Shown in pieces: positions 45,484 to 56,944 of a stretch of DNA of 64,000 nucleotides. The translations under genes and the position numbers were made by a program. A model generated the notes under the pieces. It had not been told where the DNA came from. It did not search any database and was given only the letters and a program-made list of their open reading frames with translations. The stretch is from Linyphia triangularis (taxonomy: Eukaryota > Arthropoda > Arachnida > Araneae > Linyphiidae), in assembly GCA_963978545.1 (NCBI GenBank), contig OZ021723.1:9932593-9996592 (forward strand), in the 5' to 3' direction. Position 1 is the first letter of the stretch; every line of letters starts with the position of its first letter.

Positions 45484-47087
45484 GCGATGTTGTTTATTTT
45501 GTTATCGACCGTCGTACGCCAGAGTTATGCGCCAAAATAGATCTTGACATATCATAAGCACGTGAAACGTCGCTAAACCGTAAATCGCCAACTCGTTAAC
45601 GATGTCATATTTAAAAGTGGTAACCCGTGAAACGAACTATTGTGCATTAGATAAAATAAAAACAAAACTAACCAAGAGCGCTCTCAGAAAATTTGGCCAG
45701 GGGGGGGGGGGGGGATACTATTTGAGGTGGGGAATGACTTTTTTTTTTTTTTTTTTTTAATTCAGAGCCAGAAAATGGGTTTTCAACATATTTAAATACT
45801 AAAAGAAATATGAAATATTAAGAATATATACCAATAACCAGCATAGAGCAATGGCGGCCCGTGATCGAAAATGTTATTGCAGCCGGAATTAAGCGACTTC
45901 CCAACAACCCCTCCCCCTCCCCTCTTTCCCCCACCACACATTTCACAATCATGTACTCGTACTTGAATAATTTTTTTTTAAATTATCATTTTAAAAATCG
46001 GATTTTTTTTTTATTTTTTTTTTTAACTTAAAAGTACATAATTAGTAATGATGTTTAAATGAACAAATTTCAGTTTTATTCAAAAACTAATTAACTAATT
46101 AACTTTTAACTCGTTATAATTAGAAGCTTTTTGAACAGTGATTACTCGAGTTTTATACTGCCAAGAAAATATATTATGGTTGGAAATCTTTCGTTATATC
46201 ATTCTTAATGTTATGAACCTCTATCTAACTTCAAGAATGTATAATTTTTTTTTAAAAGAATTCTTTTTAACATTAAAAATAGAAGAATATCGTAATTTTT
46301 CTAAAATTTTTTGCATTTAAAAATCTAGCAAAATTCATTTTTTTTTGTCCAATCAATTTGACTGAGGTTCAATACATCTAATACTTAATGCAGATTTGAA
46401 ATCAAAAAGATTGTATCATACTTCAGTCATCACTGTTTAAATGAAGGTTCACGTGCCAAAAAACACGATTTTTAATTATTGAGTTTAAAATATTTAAATT
46501 TATTTTCAGAACTAAATAGTACTTCAAACTAATAAAATAAAAATCTCGCCTTCAGATGGTACCATTATCTTGCAAAAATTCCACCTAGAGATTATTTAAA
46601 AGCAGAAATTCCCAAGGGCAGCCGAAGTCGGAAAATCGCTGATCTGCCTGCCACGCTACACATTACGTGGAGGGAAGGCTCTATTGGATTCCATTGGTTA
46701 CCATGACAACGCATGGCAGCGTCCAGCCTAAACGTGTTTCAGGAACACATGGCTGCCGTTTGGAAGAAGATCACCTTGATTGGAAACGTTTTTTTTTTTT
46801 TTTTTTCCCTCGTGAATTGAGTATTGAGGTAAGAAGTTTGCTGTTTATCGGATTTTTGTACACTTACCGTAGAAATTGGATCTTCATTTTAGAAAATTGT
46901 AAAATATATAATTTTAGTTTTGAACTAATCAATTTAGAAGCAGCCCGGTAGCAATAGCTGTAGCGCACGAGCTGCCACTGGCATAGAATGATGAAATAAG
47001 TAGCAAAAAAAAAAAAGAGAAATAAATCAGTAGTATGGATATGAACTATTTATTGAATCAACTAAACATACCCGATGGAGTTATTTT
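45484..47087. other. Intergenic sequence with homopolymers and one X-box island
   Basis: A G run (45699-45713), a T run (~45740-45758), AT-rich DNA, then the more GC-rich 46600-46790 island with the X-box. No gene is established. Confidence 0.5.
46684..46710. promoter_or_regulatory. X-box (RFX-type) site with inverted CCAAT boxes
   Basis: GTTACCATGACAAC at 46697-46710 fits the nematode/insect X-box pattern RYYNYYWWRRNRAC at all positions. It sits next to two ATTGG motifs at 46684 and 46693. RFX X-boxes normally drive ciliary genes. No ciliary gene is recognised nearby, and the short ATG frame at 46749 (MAAVWKKITLIGN) stops soon after an 18-T run. Confidence 0.4.
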
Positions 47088-47776
47088 ACTTTCAATTTCC
47101 CATATGTTAAACATAAGATAATGTTCTTCGCGTTTTTGATCTTGATGAGTTCAAAAAAGTGATTTAGAAAAAAATATACACGTGTTCGATGTCAACATAT
47201 TTACTGAACGGATTAACAAAAGATGTTTAAGATTTGCATATAGATTAGGGGTGGCTATGCGATCTGCCATTAAGGTTTTCGTTAAAATTGTGCATACGCA
47301 TAAGGTAGCTTCTGTTGAAAAAATCGCGTTTTTCAGCAATTGTTTAATGATGACTCAAAAATGTTTGATCAAAATCGCTGTGGTAATACCCATTAAAATG
47401 TTCTAAACCGTCCCCATCTCCAAAATTCCCGTAAATGCGATAAACGCGTAAAAAATGAAAACGAATGTATTTAACACATAGTTCTCTTCCCTTGAACATC
47501 GCTTATCAACGATCGTTTTCTCCTCTGTTTCACTTAGAGAAAGATTAAAGTGAGGATTACCGAAATGTATATCGCCAAACTAGACATTTTGGCGGGTTTT
47601 TTGGGGGGTGGAGAGGGGGATGTAAGAATTATTGCCAAAAATATCGCCAGACTTGCTAGTTTTTTTTTTTTTTTTTTTTTAATTAATGATAATATGAAAA
47701 ATGTATATAACGTCAAATTTAAATGCAGTGGTTATTATAGTGCAATTGAAAGCTGTGTGATGTTCCACACCCCTAA
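47088..47776 (-). repeat. Repeat G copy 4
   Basis: The tail TACTTTCAATTTCCCATATG is at the left and the head GATGTTCCACACCCCTA at the right; AAAGTAGCTGCC-type and GATCAAAATCGCTGTGG segments lie between. Confidence 0.78.
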
Positions 47777-47859
47777 ATTATGACAAACAAGTAATGGATT
47801 AGGTTTTTTAGTTTTCTTAATCAAATCCTTATGAACTGACAACAAACCAAGTGTGTTAA

Positions 47860-48580
47860 GGGGGTCCAGTACCGAAATTTTTTCAAAAATCCCAAATTTT
47901 TTTTCTGATTTTAAAAAATAGTTCATACATTCCTTAAGATAATGATGTTTTTATCTTATTCCTCCGGTGATTAGAACGCCACAAAAATACCTATTATTTA
48001 AACATCACTAATGGACATAACACCTTGAAGCGTCTACTTAAAGTGCGTTTTTCGAACACTAGTGTTTTTCACAGATGTTGCATATTCAAATCGATATATC
48101 TCCAGAACCATTAATAATTGGCTATTCAAATTTTTGGAGCGTTTAATTTATATAGTTTTAAATATTTTGTCTTCGCAGAATTTTATTTTTTTAATTCTGT
48201 TTTAAAATATAACATTTAACGTAAAAGATAACATAAAAAAAAGCAAAAATTTCAATATTTTAACTTTGAGAATTTTTTTAATTTTTTTTAATTCACCTAT
48301 CAAAATTCTGCGAAAACAAAATTTTCTTTATATAATTATGTACTACAGAGAGCTTTCACTTTGAAAAAAAAAATTATTTTTTCTTGACTTATATCAAAAT
48401 ACGCAAACATCAATTATTATGGATTTTTCTTGGTTTTTAATTTTTTTTTAAATAACTAAACACAATATTTAAAAAAACATTTTCTCAAAGATAAATAAAT
48501 AGTGTCTCATACATAAATTAAATTTTTGACATAAAAATGTACATAAACAAAGTTTTTTTTATTTTCGGTACCGGACCCCC
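47860..48580 (+). mobile_element. TTAA-flanked MITE B copy 3
   Basis: 721 bp between TTAA (47856-47859, 48581-48584), the standard GGGGGTCC/GGACCCCC ends. Confidence 0.88.
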
Positions 48581-48726
48581 TTAAGTCTAGAAATTTGCCA
48601 TTGAACTTTGTACCCAAGTCTTTACTCGTTTCAAAGTGTTGAAAACAGTAACAGTTATGTCATCTGTCAATAAGTATAGTCTTAAACTTGATTGTAACAA
48701 AATGAAAGGAACGCAGAGTTTTAGAA

Positions 48727-49469
48727 TCTATAATAATAAAACAAGCTTGTGTCTGTCGAGAGCCTTAGCGCTCGTTACAATCCAGTTCGGCCTTGGTCTG
48801 TCTGTCTGTCTGTGGCTCTGTGGATCTATAGAAACCTACTTAAAATTGGTGTAGAGCTTTGAAATTTTCAGCATAAGTAGTTTTGGCCTTCTAATTGTAT
48901 ACATCACAAACAGAATGTTAAAATTTTAATTAATGTTTTTAATTAATTAATAAATATGTTACAATACGATATCTACTGGCAAAAAGAATGGTAAAATTTT
49001 CATTGGTTTTTCAATTAATTTTTCACAAAAAGCGACTTCGAATAGGCCTAGATCTCTGAAAGTTTCATCATAAGTAGTTTTAGCATCTAATTTTGCTTTC
49101 CACAAACACGTGTTAAAATAATTTTAAAGGGGTGTTGTATTATATTAACGGGGAATTTTTTTTTTTTTCTTTACAAGGGAGAGGCTTCCAATGTTAAGTC
49201 TTTACGTAGCAATTAGAGTTTAGAGAGCTAAGCGAGCCTATGCTTGCATAGCAATGAACCTTTTAACGAGTGAAATAAGCCTGTGTTTATGTGTCCATTA
49301 ACTTTTCAGCGAACGGAGCGAGCTCGATTTTGCGTATCGATGAACCTTCCTGCGAGCAAAGCGCCAAAAACTGGATCCTATACACGAATGATGGCAACGC
49401 GAGGCCTCACAGCTAGCTAAAATATTGCACATGTTAAAATTTCGTGGCGAAGCACTGGTATTTAGCTAG
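48727..49469 (+). mobile_element. Helitron H5 (same family as H4)
   Basis: TCTATAATAATAAAACAAGC ... GCACTGGTATTTAGCTAG between A (48726) and T (49470). 743 bp. Carries CTGTCTGTCTGTCTGTGGC near the 5' end and AGTAGTTTTGGCCTTCTAAT units. Confidence 0.92.
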
Positions 49470-49497
49470 TAATAAATATATTTAATATAACAAGTAT

Positions 49498-50149
49498 TAT
49501 AATCTTACAGAAGAAAAAGTAAAATAGTTTGTGTCGATAATCTTGTGTGTCTGTGGTAATAACTCCCGAACAAATAGATCTACGATGTTCAAATTTAGTG
49601 TGCGGGTTGGTGATGGCACAGGGACCAGTTTTCGCCAAAATCGCGCATGCGCATAAAGTAGCTGCCATTGAAAAAAGTCATGTTTTTCAGTAATTGCTAG
49701 AAAATGGTTCTAACGATTTTGTCCAAAATCAGTGTGGTAATACCTCTTATGGTGCTCTAAACATCCCCACCTCCGAAATTCCAGTAAAAATGCTTTAATG
49801 GCGTAAAAAGTTAAAAAACGAATTTCTTTGACACAGAGTTCTATTTCCTTGAGGCATACCTCATCAACGATCACTTTTTCTCCTCTCCTCAGTTTTACTT
49901 ATAAAAAAAATATAATATTAGAATAATTGAAAAGTATATCGCCAAAATCATCAATTTGGAAAAGTGTTTTTTTTTTTTTTTTTTTTTTTTTTTTCTAAGA
50001 CCCATACAAGAATTATGGCAAAAAATATCGCCAAACTGGCCATTTTTTCTAAGTGAATGATGAAAATATATGACACAATTAAATGACACAAATTGGCATC
50101 AGTATTATAGTGTAATTGAGAGTTGTGCAATGTTCCACACCCCCTAATT
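49498..50149 (-). repeat. Repeat G copy 5
   Basis: Contains ATAACTCCCGAACAAATAG, TAGCTGCCATTGAAAAAAGT, a 26-bp T run and the head CAATGTTCCACACCCCC. The tail is missing. Confidence 0.75.
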
Positions 50150-50277
50150 TACTTTCACTTACGCATTTGTTAACACAGGATAATACAAGTATTTTTTTCG
50201 GAAAAAAAAAAAAAAAATCGATTGCTTTAGCATTTCTCCAAGTTTCAGAACATCATGATTTCAACTATACTAAACTT
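50150..50277 (-). repeat. Repeat G copy 6 tail
   Basis: ACTTTCACTTACGCATTTGT hairpin region, directly adjoining the head of copy 5; cut by palindrome C copy 5. Confidence 0.6.
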
Positions 50278-50634
50278 CAACTTAACTAGACATCACTTAG
50301 ACGATAGATCGTCACAGTGCTCATAGGTATTTAATCCATTTTGGCGGCGTGAAAGCATAATGTTCGCCAAACCACAACCCTGTAGAGAACAAAAGGCTAT
50401 AAGGTTTGGCGAGAATTATGTCTTCACTCCGCCAAAATGGATTAAATACCTATGAGCACTGTGACGATCTATCGTCTAAGTGATGTCTAGTTAAGTTGAA
50501 GTTGAGTATAGAGAACAAAAGGCTATAAGGTTTGGCGAGAATTATGTCTTCACTCCGCCAAAATGGATTAAATACCTATGAGCACTGTCACGATCTATCG
50601 TCTAAGTGATGTCTAGTTAAGTTGAAGTTCAGTA
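50278..50634. mobile_element. Palindromic MITE C copy 5 with one extra right arm
   Basis: The standard 241-bp element is followed by one additional right arm (GAGAACAAAAGGCTATAAGG at 50395 and again at 50521: period 126 bp). It amplifies the opposite arm from copy 3, with the same period. Confidence 0.92.
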
Positions 50635-50741
50635 TAGGGGTGTGGAAGATCACACAACTTTCAATTACTTAATAATATTTGTCATTGCTTTCAAATTTGA
50701 TATGGTGTTATTTACCGTTTTCATATTTTCCATTCATTTAA

Positions 50742-51462
50742 GGGGGTCCGGTACCGAAAATAAAAAAAACTTTATTTATGTACATTTTTATGTCAAACAT
50801 TTATTTTATGTATGAGATACTATTTATATATCTTTGAGAAAATGCTTTTTTAAATATTGTGTTTAGTTATTTAAAAAAAAATTAAAAACCAAGAAAAATC
50901 CGTAATAATTGATGTTTGCGTATTTTGATATAAGTCAAGAAAAAATAATTTTTTTTTAAAAGTGAAAGCTTTCTGTAATGCATAATTATAGAAAAAAAAA
51001 TGTGTCTTCACAGAATTTTGATAGGTGAATTAAAAAATATTAAAAAAATTCTCAAAGTTAAAATATTGAAATTTTTGCTTTTTTTTTATGTTATCTTTTA
51101 CGCTAAATGGTATATTTTAAAACAGAATTAAAAAAATAAAATTCTGCGAAGACAAAATATTTCAAACTATATAAATTAAATGCTTCAAAAATTTGAATAG
51201 CCAATTGTTAATGGTTCTGGAGATATATCGATTTGAATATGCAACATCTGTGAAAAACACTAGTGCTCGAAAAACGCACTTTAAGCAGACGCTTCAAGGT
51301 GTTACGCCCATTAGTGATGTTTAAATCACGGGTAATTTTGTGGCGTTCTAATCACCGGAGGAATAAGATAAGAACATCATTCTCTTCAGGAATGTATGAA
51401 CTATTTTTTAAAATCAGAAAAAAAATTTGGGATTTTTGAAAAAATTTCGGTACTGGACCCCC
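50742..51462 (-). mobile_element. TTAA-flanked MITE B copy 4
   Basis: 721 bp, inverted relative to copies 1-3, TTAA at 50738-50741 and 51463-51466. Confidence 0.88.
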
Positions 51463-51732
51463 TTAAATAAAAACGGTCAGTTTGTCTATATCTTTGGCAA
51501 TAGTTTTTACACGGGCTAGAAAAAAGCTCCAAAATTGCGAACTTGGCAATGTTATTTGATAGACAATACATTATCCTATCATGTGCATGAAACGGAAAAA
51601 AATCGATCGTAAATCGAACTATGCTCAATGGCAAATATTTCTGTATTAACGGCACCCTTTTTTCAACTTTTTAAGCTTTTATAGTATTTCATTCCTAATT
51701 TCAGAGGTGGAGAAGTTTAGAATGCCTCAAGT

Positions 51733-52150
51733 CATGGGCGCCCCCCAGGAGGGTGCAAGGAGGTGAACTTGCACCCCCCCCTGGCTTTTGAATTTATTTA
51801 TTTTTTAAATGAGGGAAAAGATGAAAATTCCAAGATAAAAAAAACAGCACATATGTCGTTTATACTTTTATGTAACAATGAACATTTTCTTCTATTAATT
51901 TAGTCTTTTGTTTCTTTCCTATGTCGTTTTTTATAGCTACTTGCGTGACAATTTTCTGGAGCTTGTTGTCTATGATTATTAGAGGCTGATGAGTAGAAGT
52001 ATTTATTCCTTTTATTGTATAATCATTTCCTATGTAGTTCTCAAAATTCTAGGAAAATGTTTTGTTTTTTAAGTCATCAGATATACTATCTTGAAATTTA
52101 TTTTTTAGAATTCAATTGAACATATTCCAACACTGCTTTCCTGTTTCATT

Positions 52151-52187
<37 letters not shown>

Positions 52188-52522
52188 TGTATCCGAAACT
52201 TTGAAGAAATAAAATTTTTTTTACTCTTCTGTATTTTTGCATCTTTCGAGTTCCTCTATTCTAAACACTGTCTGAATGCCGTGAGATCTAGTTGGATGAT
52301 AAAAAAAAATCGTTAAAAATATATATTTTAATATTTTTACTATTTTGTATTTTTTTTTCTCTTGAACAGTGTTGCGCTTTCATATATACCATGAATTTTA
52401 ACTATTCTCAAAGAGTATAATTTATAATGCATAATTATTAATTAGCAATTCTAAAAAAATTAATAATTTTGATAAAAATACAGTCTTGTACCTCCTTGCA
52501 AATATTTCTGGGGGCACCCATA
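51733..52522. mobile_element. Element K, hAT-like (CATGGGCGCC)
   Basis: CATGGGCGCCCCCCAGGAGG ... CTGGGGGCACCCATA, 790 bp, 8-bp duplication CCTCAAGT/CCTTAAGT (7 of 8). A fragment of the family lies at 10512-10595. Contains a 35-bp T run and no transposase. Confidence 0.7.
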
Positions 52523-52577
52523 CCTTAAGTTTAACCATGATTTCAACCTTATGCGCATGCGCGATCTTAATGGTAGG

Positions 52578-53074
52578 TGTTAGGGTAAAGTGTTTATTTC
52601 CTTAAGTACCCAGTATAGTTTTCTGGTTTTGAGCCTTTGTCTGTAATGGTTTGTTTTTTGCCCTGCTCATGCACAGCACTTGGTTTTCTTTTCCTCCCGT
52701 TTCGTCGTATTACGTCATCGCCGACGTTAAGTGTTGTACGCCCGACGATGACGTATGCGACCAATCGCGGAGGTATACCTCTCATGTTCATGGATGTACT
52801 CCCGGAGCATGCGTAGTCGCGACCGCATCTCACTGGAGTGTATCCATGAGCAGGAGAGGCAGGTATATAAGTGTCTTCTATCCATCACTCTAGTTATATT
52901 GTGAGGATTTTCATGGCAGGCCGTGGTAGTGCCAATAATCTTTTCTGCAAGTTAGCAGTTGCTGCCATTTTTGTTTTCAACATATTTTTCTTAGTACTTG
53001 CAAGACTTTTTATATTAAATCTTTTTATTCTGCCAAACGCCTCTGTCAGTTATTAGATCATAAACTTCCTCTCA
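52578..53074 (+). mobile_element. Solo LTR, second family
   Basis: TGTTAGGGTAAAGTG ... AACTTCCTCTCA, 497 bp, exact 5-bp duplication GTAGG (52573-52577, 53075-53079). A TATATAAG core promoter at ~52864 and TGACGTATG/TTACGTCAT elements are visible. Unrelated in sequence to family I. Confidence 0.88.
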
Positions 53075-53182
53075 GTAGGTCCAATAGCCACTACTAACCT
53101 CCACACCAAATTTTAACTTCGTAAGTCAATTTGTGGTGACCACGTAAACACAATCAGACATTTTTTCCAGATCACTTTTTAC

Positions 53183-54345
53183 TTTTAATTACACATATGT
53201 TTACATAGTGTAATGAAAGTATAACATTCGGTTTTTTAAAAACGTCGATTTCTCTGCATTTTTCCACGTTTTGGAGTTTCTTGATTTCAAAAAAAGTAGT
53301 ATCGAAAAGGTTTGTCTGTGTGTACGTGGTCAACATAACTCCCAACAAATTGAGCGATTCAAATTTGGTTTGCGGGTTGGTGGTGGCCTAGAAATCTACC
53401 ATCAAGGTTCGCTTTTTCTTTCAACAAATTTTTTTGTCCCATGTACATAGTGTTACGAATATTTGTATATTTGTAAATATTTCGTAGTGTTAATTTTGTA
53501 AATAGGAAAATTTATGTACATTTCGCATAAGGCAGTGCAATAGTTCGTCTTGACTTGGCTTCCCTGCAGTGTGTCTATTAATGCTTGATAACGAGTTTTA
53601 CAGAGATGGCGCTGGGAAGCGAGTTTTACAGGGAGCAAGGCATTTAACATTATGGTAATGGCAATCTCGCCAAATTGGCGAGATAGAGCCAAGTTGGCGA
53701 CGATTTTGGCGACTTATTTTTGTCACCAAATTTGGCGACATTTTCGGTCCCCATGTACATGCATAGGACTTTTCGACTACTATCTGGAAAGTTCTCCAAA
53801 TATCTACCTCTAGAAGTCTCAAAAAGGTTTGACTCCTATATAAGACCGAGAGAGAGTGTGATCGAGTTAGTTGAATTACGGAGTTAGTTGAGTCCGTTTG
53901 TCAGTTGAGTCACTGAGTTAATTGAGTCAGTTAGTTGACTGAAATTACTGAGTTAGTTGAGATACTGACTGAGTGGAGTTACTGACTTGGTTGTCTGTCA
54001 GCGAGCATTCAGAGAGTTCCGAAAGCGAACTGTATTGCATTGTCTTTTGCGGTGATTTAGCAGTTGTGTATCAAGTTTAACTGCTGTTTTGTGCTCTATT
54101 GTTGTGAAAAGAGCTGTATTGAGTCTACTAGAACGAGAAGTTCTGGAGTTGTAAGAAAATCTGCGAAGAGTTATTTCGGAATAAATTTCTGCAAGTTTTG
54201 ATCTGCTTTGGCTTCAAATCTTTCTAACCCGTCCACGCAACAATACGTTTAATTTGTTTCAACACTTAAAATATGGAAACGGTAAATAACACCATTCCAC
54301 ATCAAATTTGAATGCAAAGATCAATATTCAATGTAATTGAAATGC
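53183..54345 (-). repeat. Repeat G copy 8, with an LTR insertion
   Basis: The tail ACTTTTAATTACACATATG is at the left; it resumes after the LTR with ATGGAAACGGTAAATAACAC, matching copy 7 in reverse. Confidence 0.68.
53451..54242 (+). mobile_element. Solo LTR, family I
   Basis: TGTTACGAATATTTG ... GTCCACGCAACA, 792 bp, flank ATAG/ATAC. The core promoter TATATAAGACC and GAGTTAGTTGA iterations are present. Confidence 0.87.
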
Positions 54346-54585
54346 GACTAGTGCTCAACTACTGCAATGCCACCAGTTATGAATTCAAGCATTTTTTCAA
54401 AATTTCTTACAAAATTATTATTATTATTTTTTTTTTAATAAAAATTATTTCCATTTTCCCAGAAGGGGTGATTGCCCATCCCTGTCTTGTGGCGCCCGTG
54501 AAACTAACACCCAAGAAAATATGTTCTCACTTAAAAACTAACACTTCCTAACAATCAATTGAAAACAGAAACAAAAAACAAAGAG

Positions 54586-54804
54586 CGTAACTTGGGGGGG
54601 GGGCGGGGGGGGGCGGGTCTGCTGGGCCATACGGCAATGTTCCGGTCAGACCAAACGGAACATCCAGAGTCTAGTTCCCAACCATTCTTGGTTTTGAATG
54701 ACCCACTTAAGGGATGAAAGGCTGAGTCAACCTTGTCCAGTCCGGGCATCCAACCACGGACCTGTGGCGTAGCAGCGCCGTGCGCTACCACTGTGCCACT
54801 GGGA
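54586..54804 (-). repeat. tRNA-derived SINE, third type
   Basis: On the minus strand: GTGGCACAGTGGTAGCGCAC (A box) and GGTCCGTGGTTGGATGCCCG (B box). A long target duplication, TTGAAAACAGAAACAAA, lies on both sides (54559, 54806). A G-rich run is at its 3' end. Confidence 0.85.
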
Positions 54805-54837
54805 TTTGAAAACAGAAACAAAGAGAATATTATATAC

Positions 54838-54990
54838 CTTGTCTCTTCCATCGTAACTGAATTTCACTCGGTATCGCGTCTTCGATACGTTCTCCTTCAA
54901 CGGTTCAACATGGCGTCCACAAACAAGCGTAGTTCGCGCATGCCCGAACTGCATCTCAATCCTCTTCAATGATTTATTGGTGGTGAGCAT
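54838..54990 (-). CDS. Candidate first exon, unknown protein
   Basis: A GC-richer open frame on the minus strand: ATG at 54990-54988, 51 codons, ending in phase 0 at AAG|GTATAT. It reads MLTTNKSLKRIEMQFGHAR..., with CGRHVEPLKENVSKTRYRVK and FSYDGRDK near the end. I do not recognise the protein; the KTRYRVKFSYDG part looks like a beta hairpin. The ORF would continue into a SINE (54586-54804), so the splice donor is needed to end it. The same region can be read as a plus-strand promoter with a TATA box at 54990-54997, which would make the ATG spurious. Confidence 0.27.
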
Positions 54991-55204
54991 ATAAATAGGC
55001 TATTTCTGGCAACTCATTGCTGGATCGGTGACGTATGCCAGCAAATAAACAGAATGCTAGCAAGCCAGTAATGGGTCTACATTTAGCCGATGTTAGCGAA
55101 ACGCTGACTACTCTTAGTCTCTTAGCCATCACTGCCAGCATCCAACCGTAAAGTGACCAGCATTAGTGTTTTTACTAGGAAGAACTGGTACGATTTGCTA
55201 AAGC
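54985..55204 (+). promoter_or_regulatory. TATA-containing promoter-like segment with possible non-coding exon
   Basis: TATAAATA lies at 54990-54997 and an NRF1-like GCGCATGC just upstream at 54935-54942. About 200 bp of more mixed composition follows and ends at AAAGC|GTAAGT (donor 55205). This could be the promoter and first non-coding exon of ubiquilin, spliced to 57093. No ORF of note is present. Confidence 0.3.
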
Positions 55205-55209
55205 GTAAG

Positions 55210-56944
55210 TAAAAAGATAAGGTGACGGTGAATTAAATTGAGAGAGTCAGAGAATATAGATGGGTAACCAATATTATACATGGCTGAAGAGTAGGAATTT
55301 TTAAACAAAAGGTCTTGGTAAGATAATTTAATTTTGGTCTTTGTTTTTCAAACTTATGTGTAAGTTTTTAAATTGAAGTTTTTAAGACAAAAGCGCTATT
55401 TGTCGAAATATGTTTAAAAAATTGCATTTTCGTCAGGAAAAAGTTTTCAAAATTAAAAGGTTTGGAAGCGATGTCTGTTGAACATTTTCTGGGACTATTT
55501 AAACCAACAAATTATTGGATATCCAGACCTACCCTATACTATGCCCTGCCGCTCAAATTAAAGTCATCGATAGGACTGATTGTGTTTTCGATTTTACCAT
55601 TATAATTTATTTTAAATCATAATTTTAGATGATAAATTATTATGAGCCATCCTGAAGTTATTTAAGTCCTGTTTCTTATTAAGGGAATATTATATTATAG
55701 AGAGGACATTTCATCTTTTGGTGTTTGAAGTCCCTTCTAGAACGTTAAAATGGCCACCATAATTGTAATTTCCCCTTTTGTATAGTCAACATTTGTAAAT
55801 ATTGATAATTACAGTTTTAGTATTTTATTCAACGGCTAATATAAGCCAAAATGATACAACTGATTGTTGAAATATCAGAAAGTTGTAAATGGGGAGATTT
55901 TTATTCTTAATAAAGTGCTGGCTGAATTTAATTTGTCCATTCATCAATTTTTTCCATTTCATCTTAATTTTTATAAAAAATGAAAGTATAAGTTTTCTTT
56001 TTAATTAATTGGATTTTAGAGGTAATATTTCTATGAATTATATGGAGGTAAAATTAGGTGATCACTCCCTTCCAACCTATTTCGTCACCTAATTGCCACT
56101 ATGATTAACAACAATCGACATCATTGCACCCCCCCCCCCCTCACCCTTCCTTGACAGACATTTAAATCTGCCCCTGCGAAATCAGTTCATTTCACAATGA
56201 TTTCCTAGAAATTTTTACCCGCTGGCATTTTTCGTGTTTCATAGGATTTCAATTCGTATAAAAAAATTATAAATTTCGTCTAAAATAATGAAGACCATCT
56301 AAAAAAAAGTGCTTTGTAGAACAAATTTTTTTTGTCTGAAACGGGATGTTATGTGATTTTGAGTTAAACGAATAAATTAACGTTAAGTTTAAATTTTATC
56401 TTACGAGCTACATTTCACCAGGGCCCTATTTAGAAAAACAGTTACTATTACAGTCCCAATATAGTATACGTGGCCTCCATCTACGGTGGTTGTTAAAGTT
56501 ATATTTACAATTTCGTTTACCTTCATCTATTACCATTTCGAGTAAATAAATGTTGAGATATTTATATTTTTAATAACTATATACATATTTTATGACATTG
56601 ATCAAGTGTGCTGAACAGAATATTGATATTTACATCATAATTCAGAATTTTTCCGGGAACTTGAGGGCCCCCAAAGTTTGGGGGTCCTTGTCCCGGGCCT
56701 TGTAGACCTTTTATGAAATCATCATGAAATTTTCCGCTTGGTAATATTTTCTCAGGATTTTCGAAGTGCTTTTATAGATCAGAAAAAATAAAAACACATT
56801 TTGCTAATGTATATTTCCCTCTTTGAGGAATTTGAAAGAAAGAAAAAAAAAGATTTAGTTTTAGATTTAAAATTACGCAAGGAAAAGAATTAACCTTTTG
56901 CAGTAGTGTAGCCTTGAATGGCAACACTTGTGAAGTGCTAGCGA
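55210..56944. other. Sequence between possible non-coding exon and ubiquilin promoter
   Basis: AT-rich. Contains a C run (56131) and GGGCCCCCAAAGTTTGGGGG (56668), like the termini of the 23337 element. No gene. Confidence 0.45.

Larger units (their letters stand above)
50635..53182 (+). repeat. Repeat G copy 7, with three separate insertions
   Basis: Head GGGGTGTGGAAGATCACACA. Interrupted by MITE B (50742-51462), element K (51733-52522) and a solo LTR (52578-53074). Remaining G segments align in order with copy 3. Confidence 0.75.

Noticed and set aside
46749..46820. Short protein MAAVWKKITLIGN near the X-box
   Set aside because: The frame enters an 18-T run and stops after 23 codons, with no donor site and no homologue I recognise.
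52915..53055. ATG frame MAGRGSANNLFCKLAVAAI... as a small membrane protein
   Set aside because: It lies within a solo LTR with TG...CA ends and an exact GTAGG duplication. It is a transcript leader at most.
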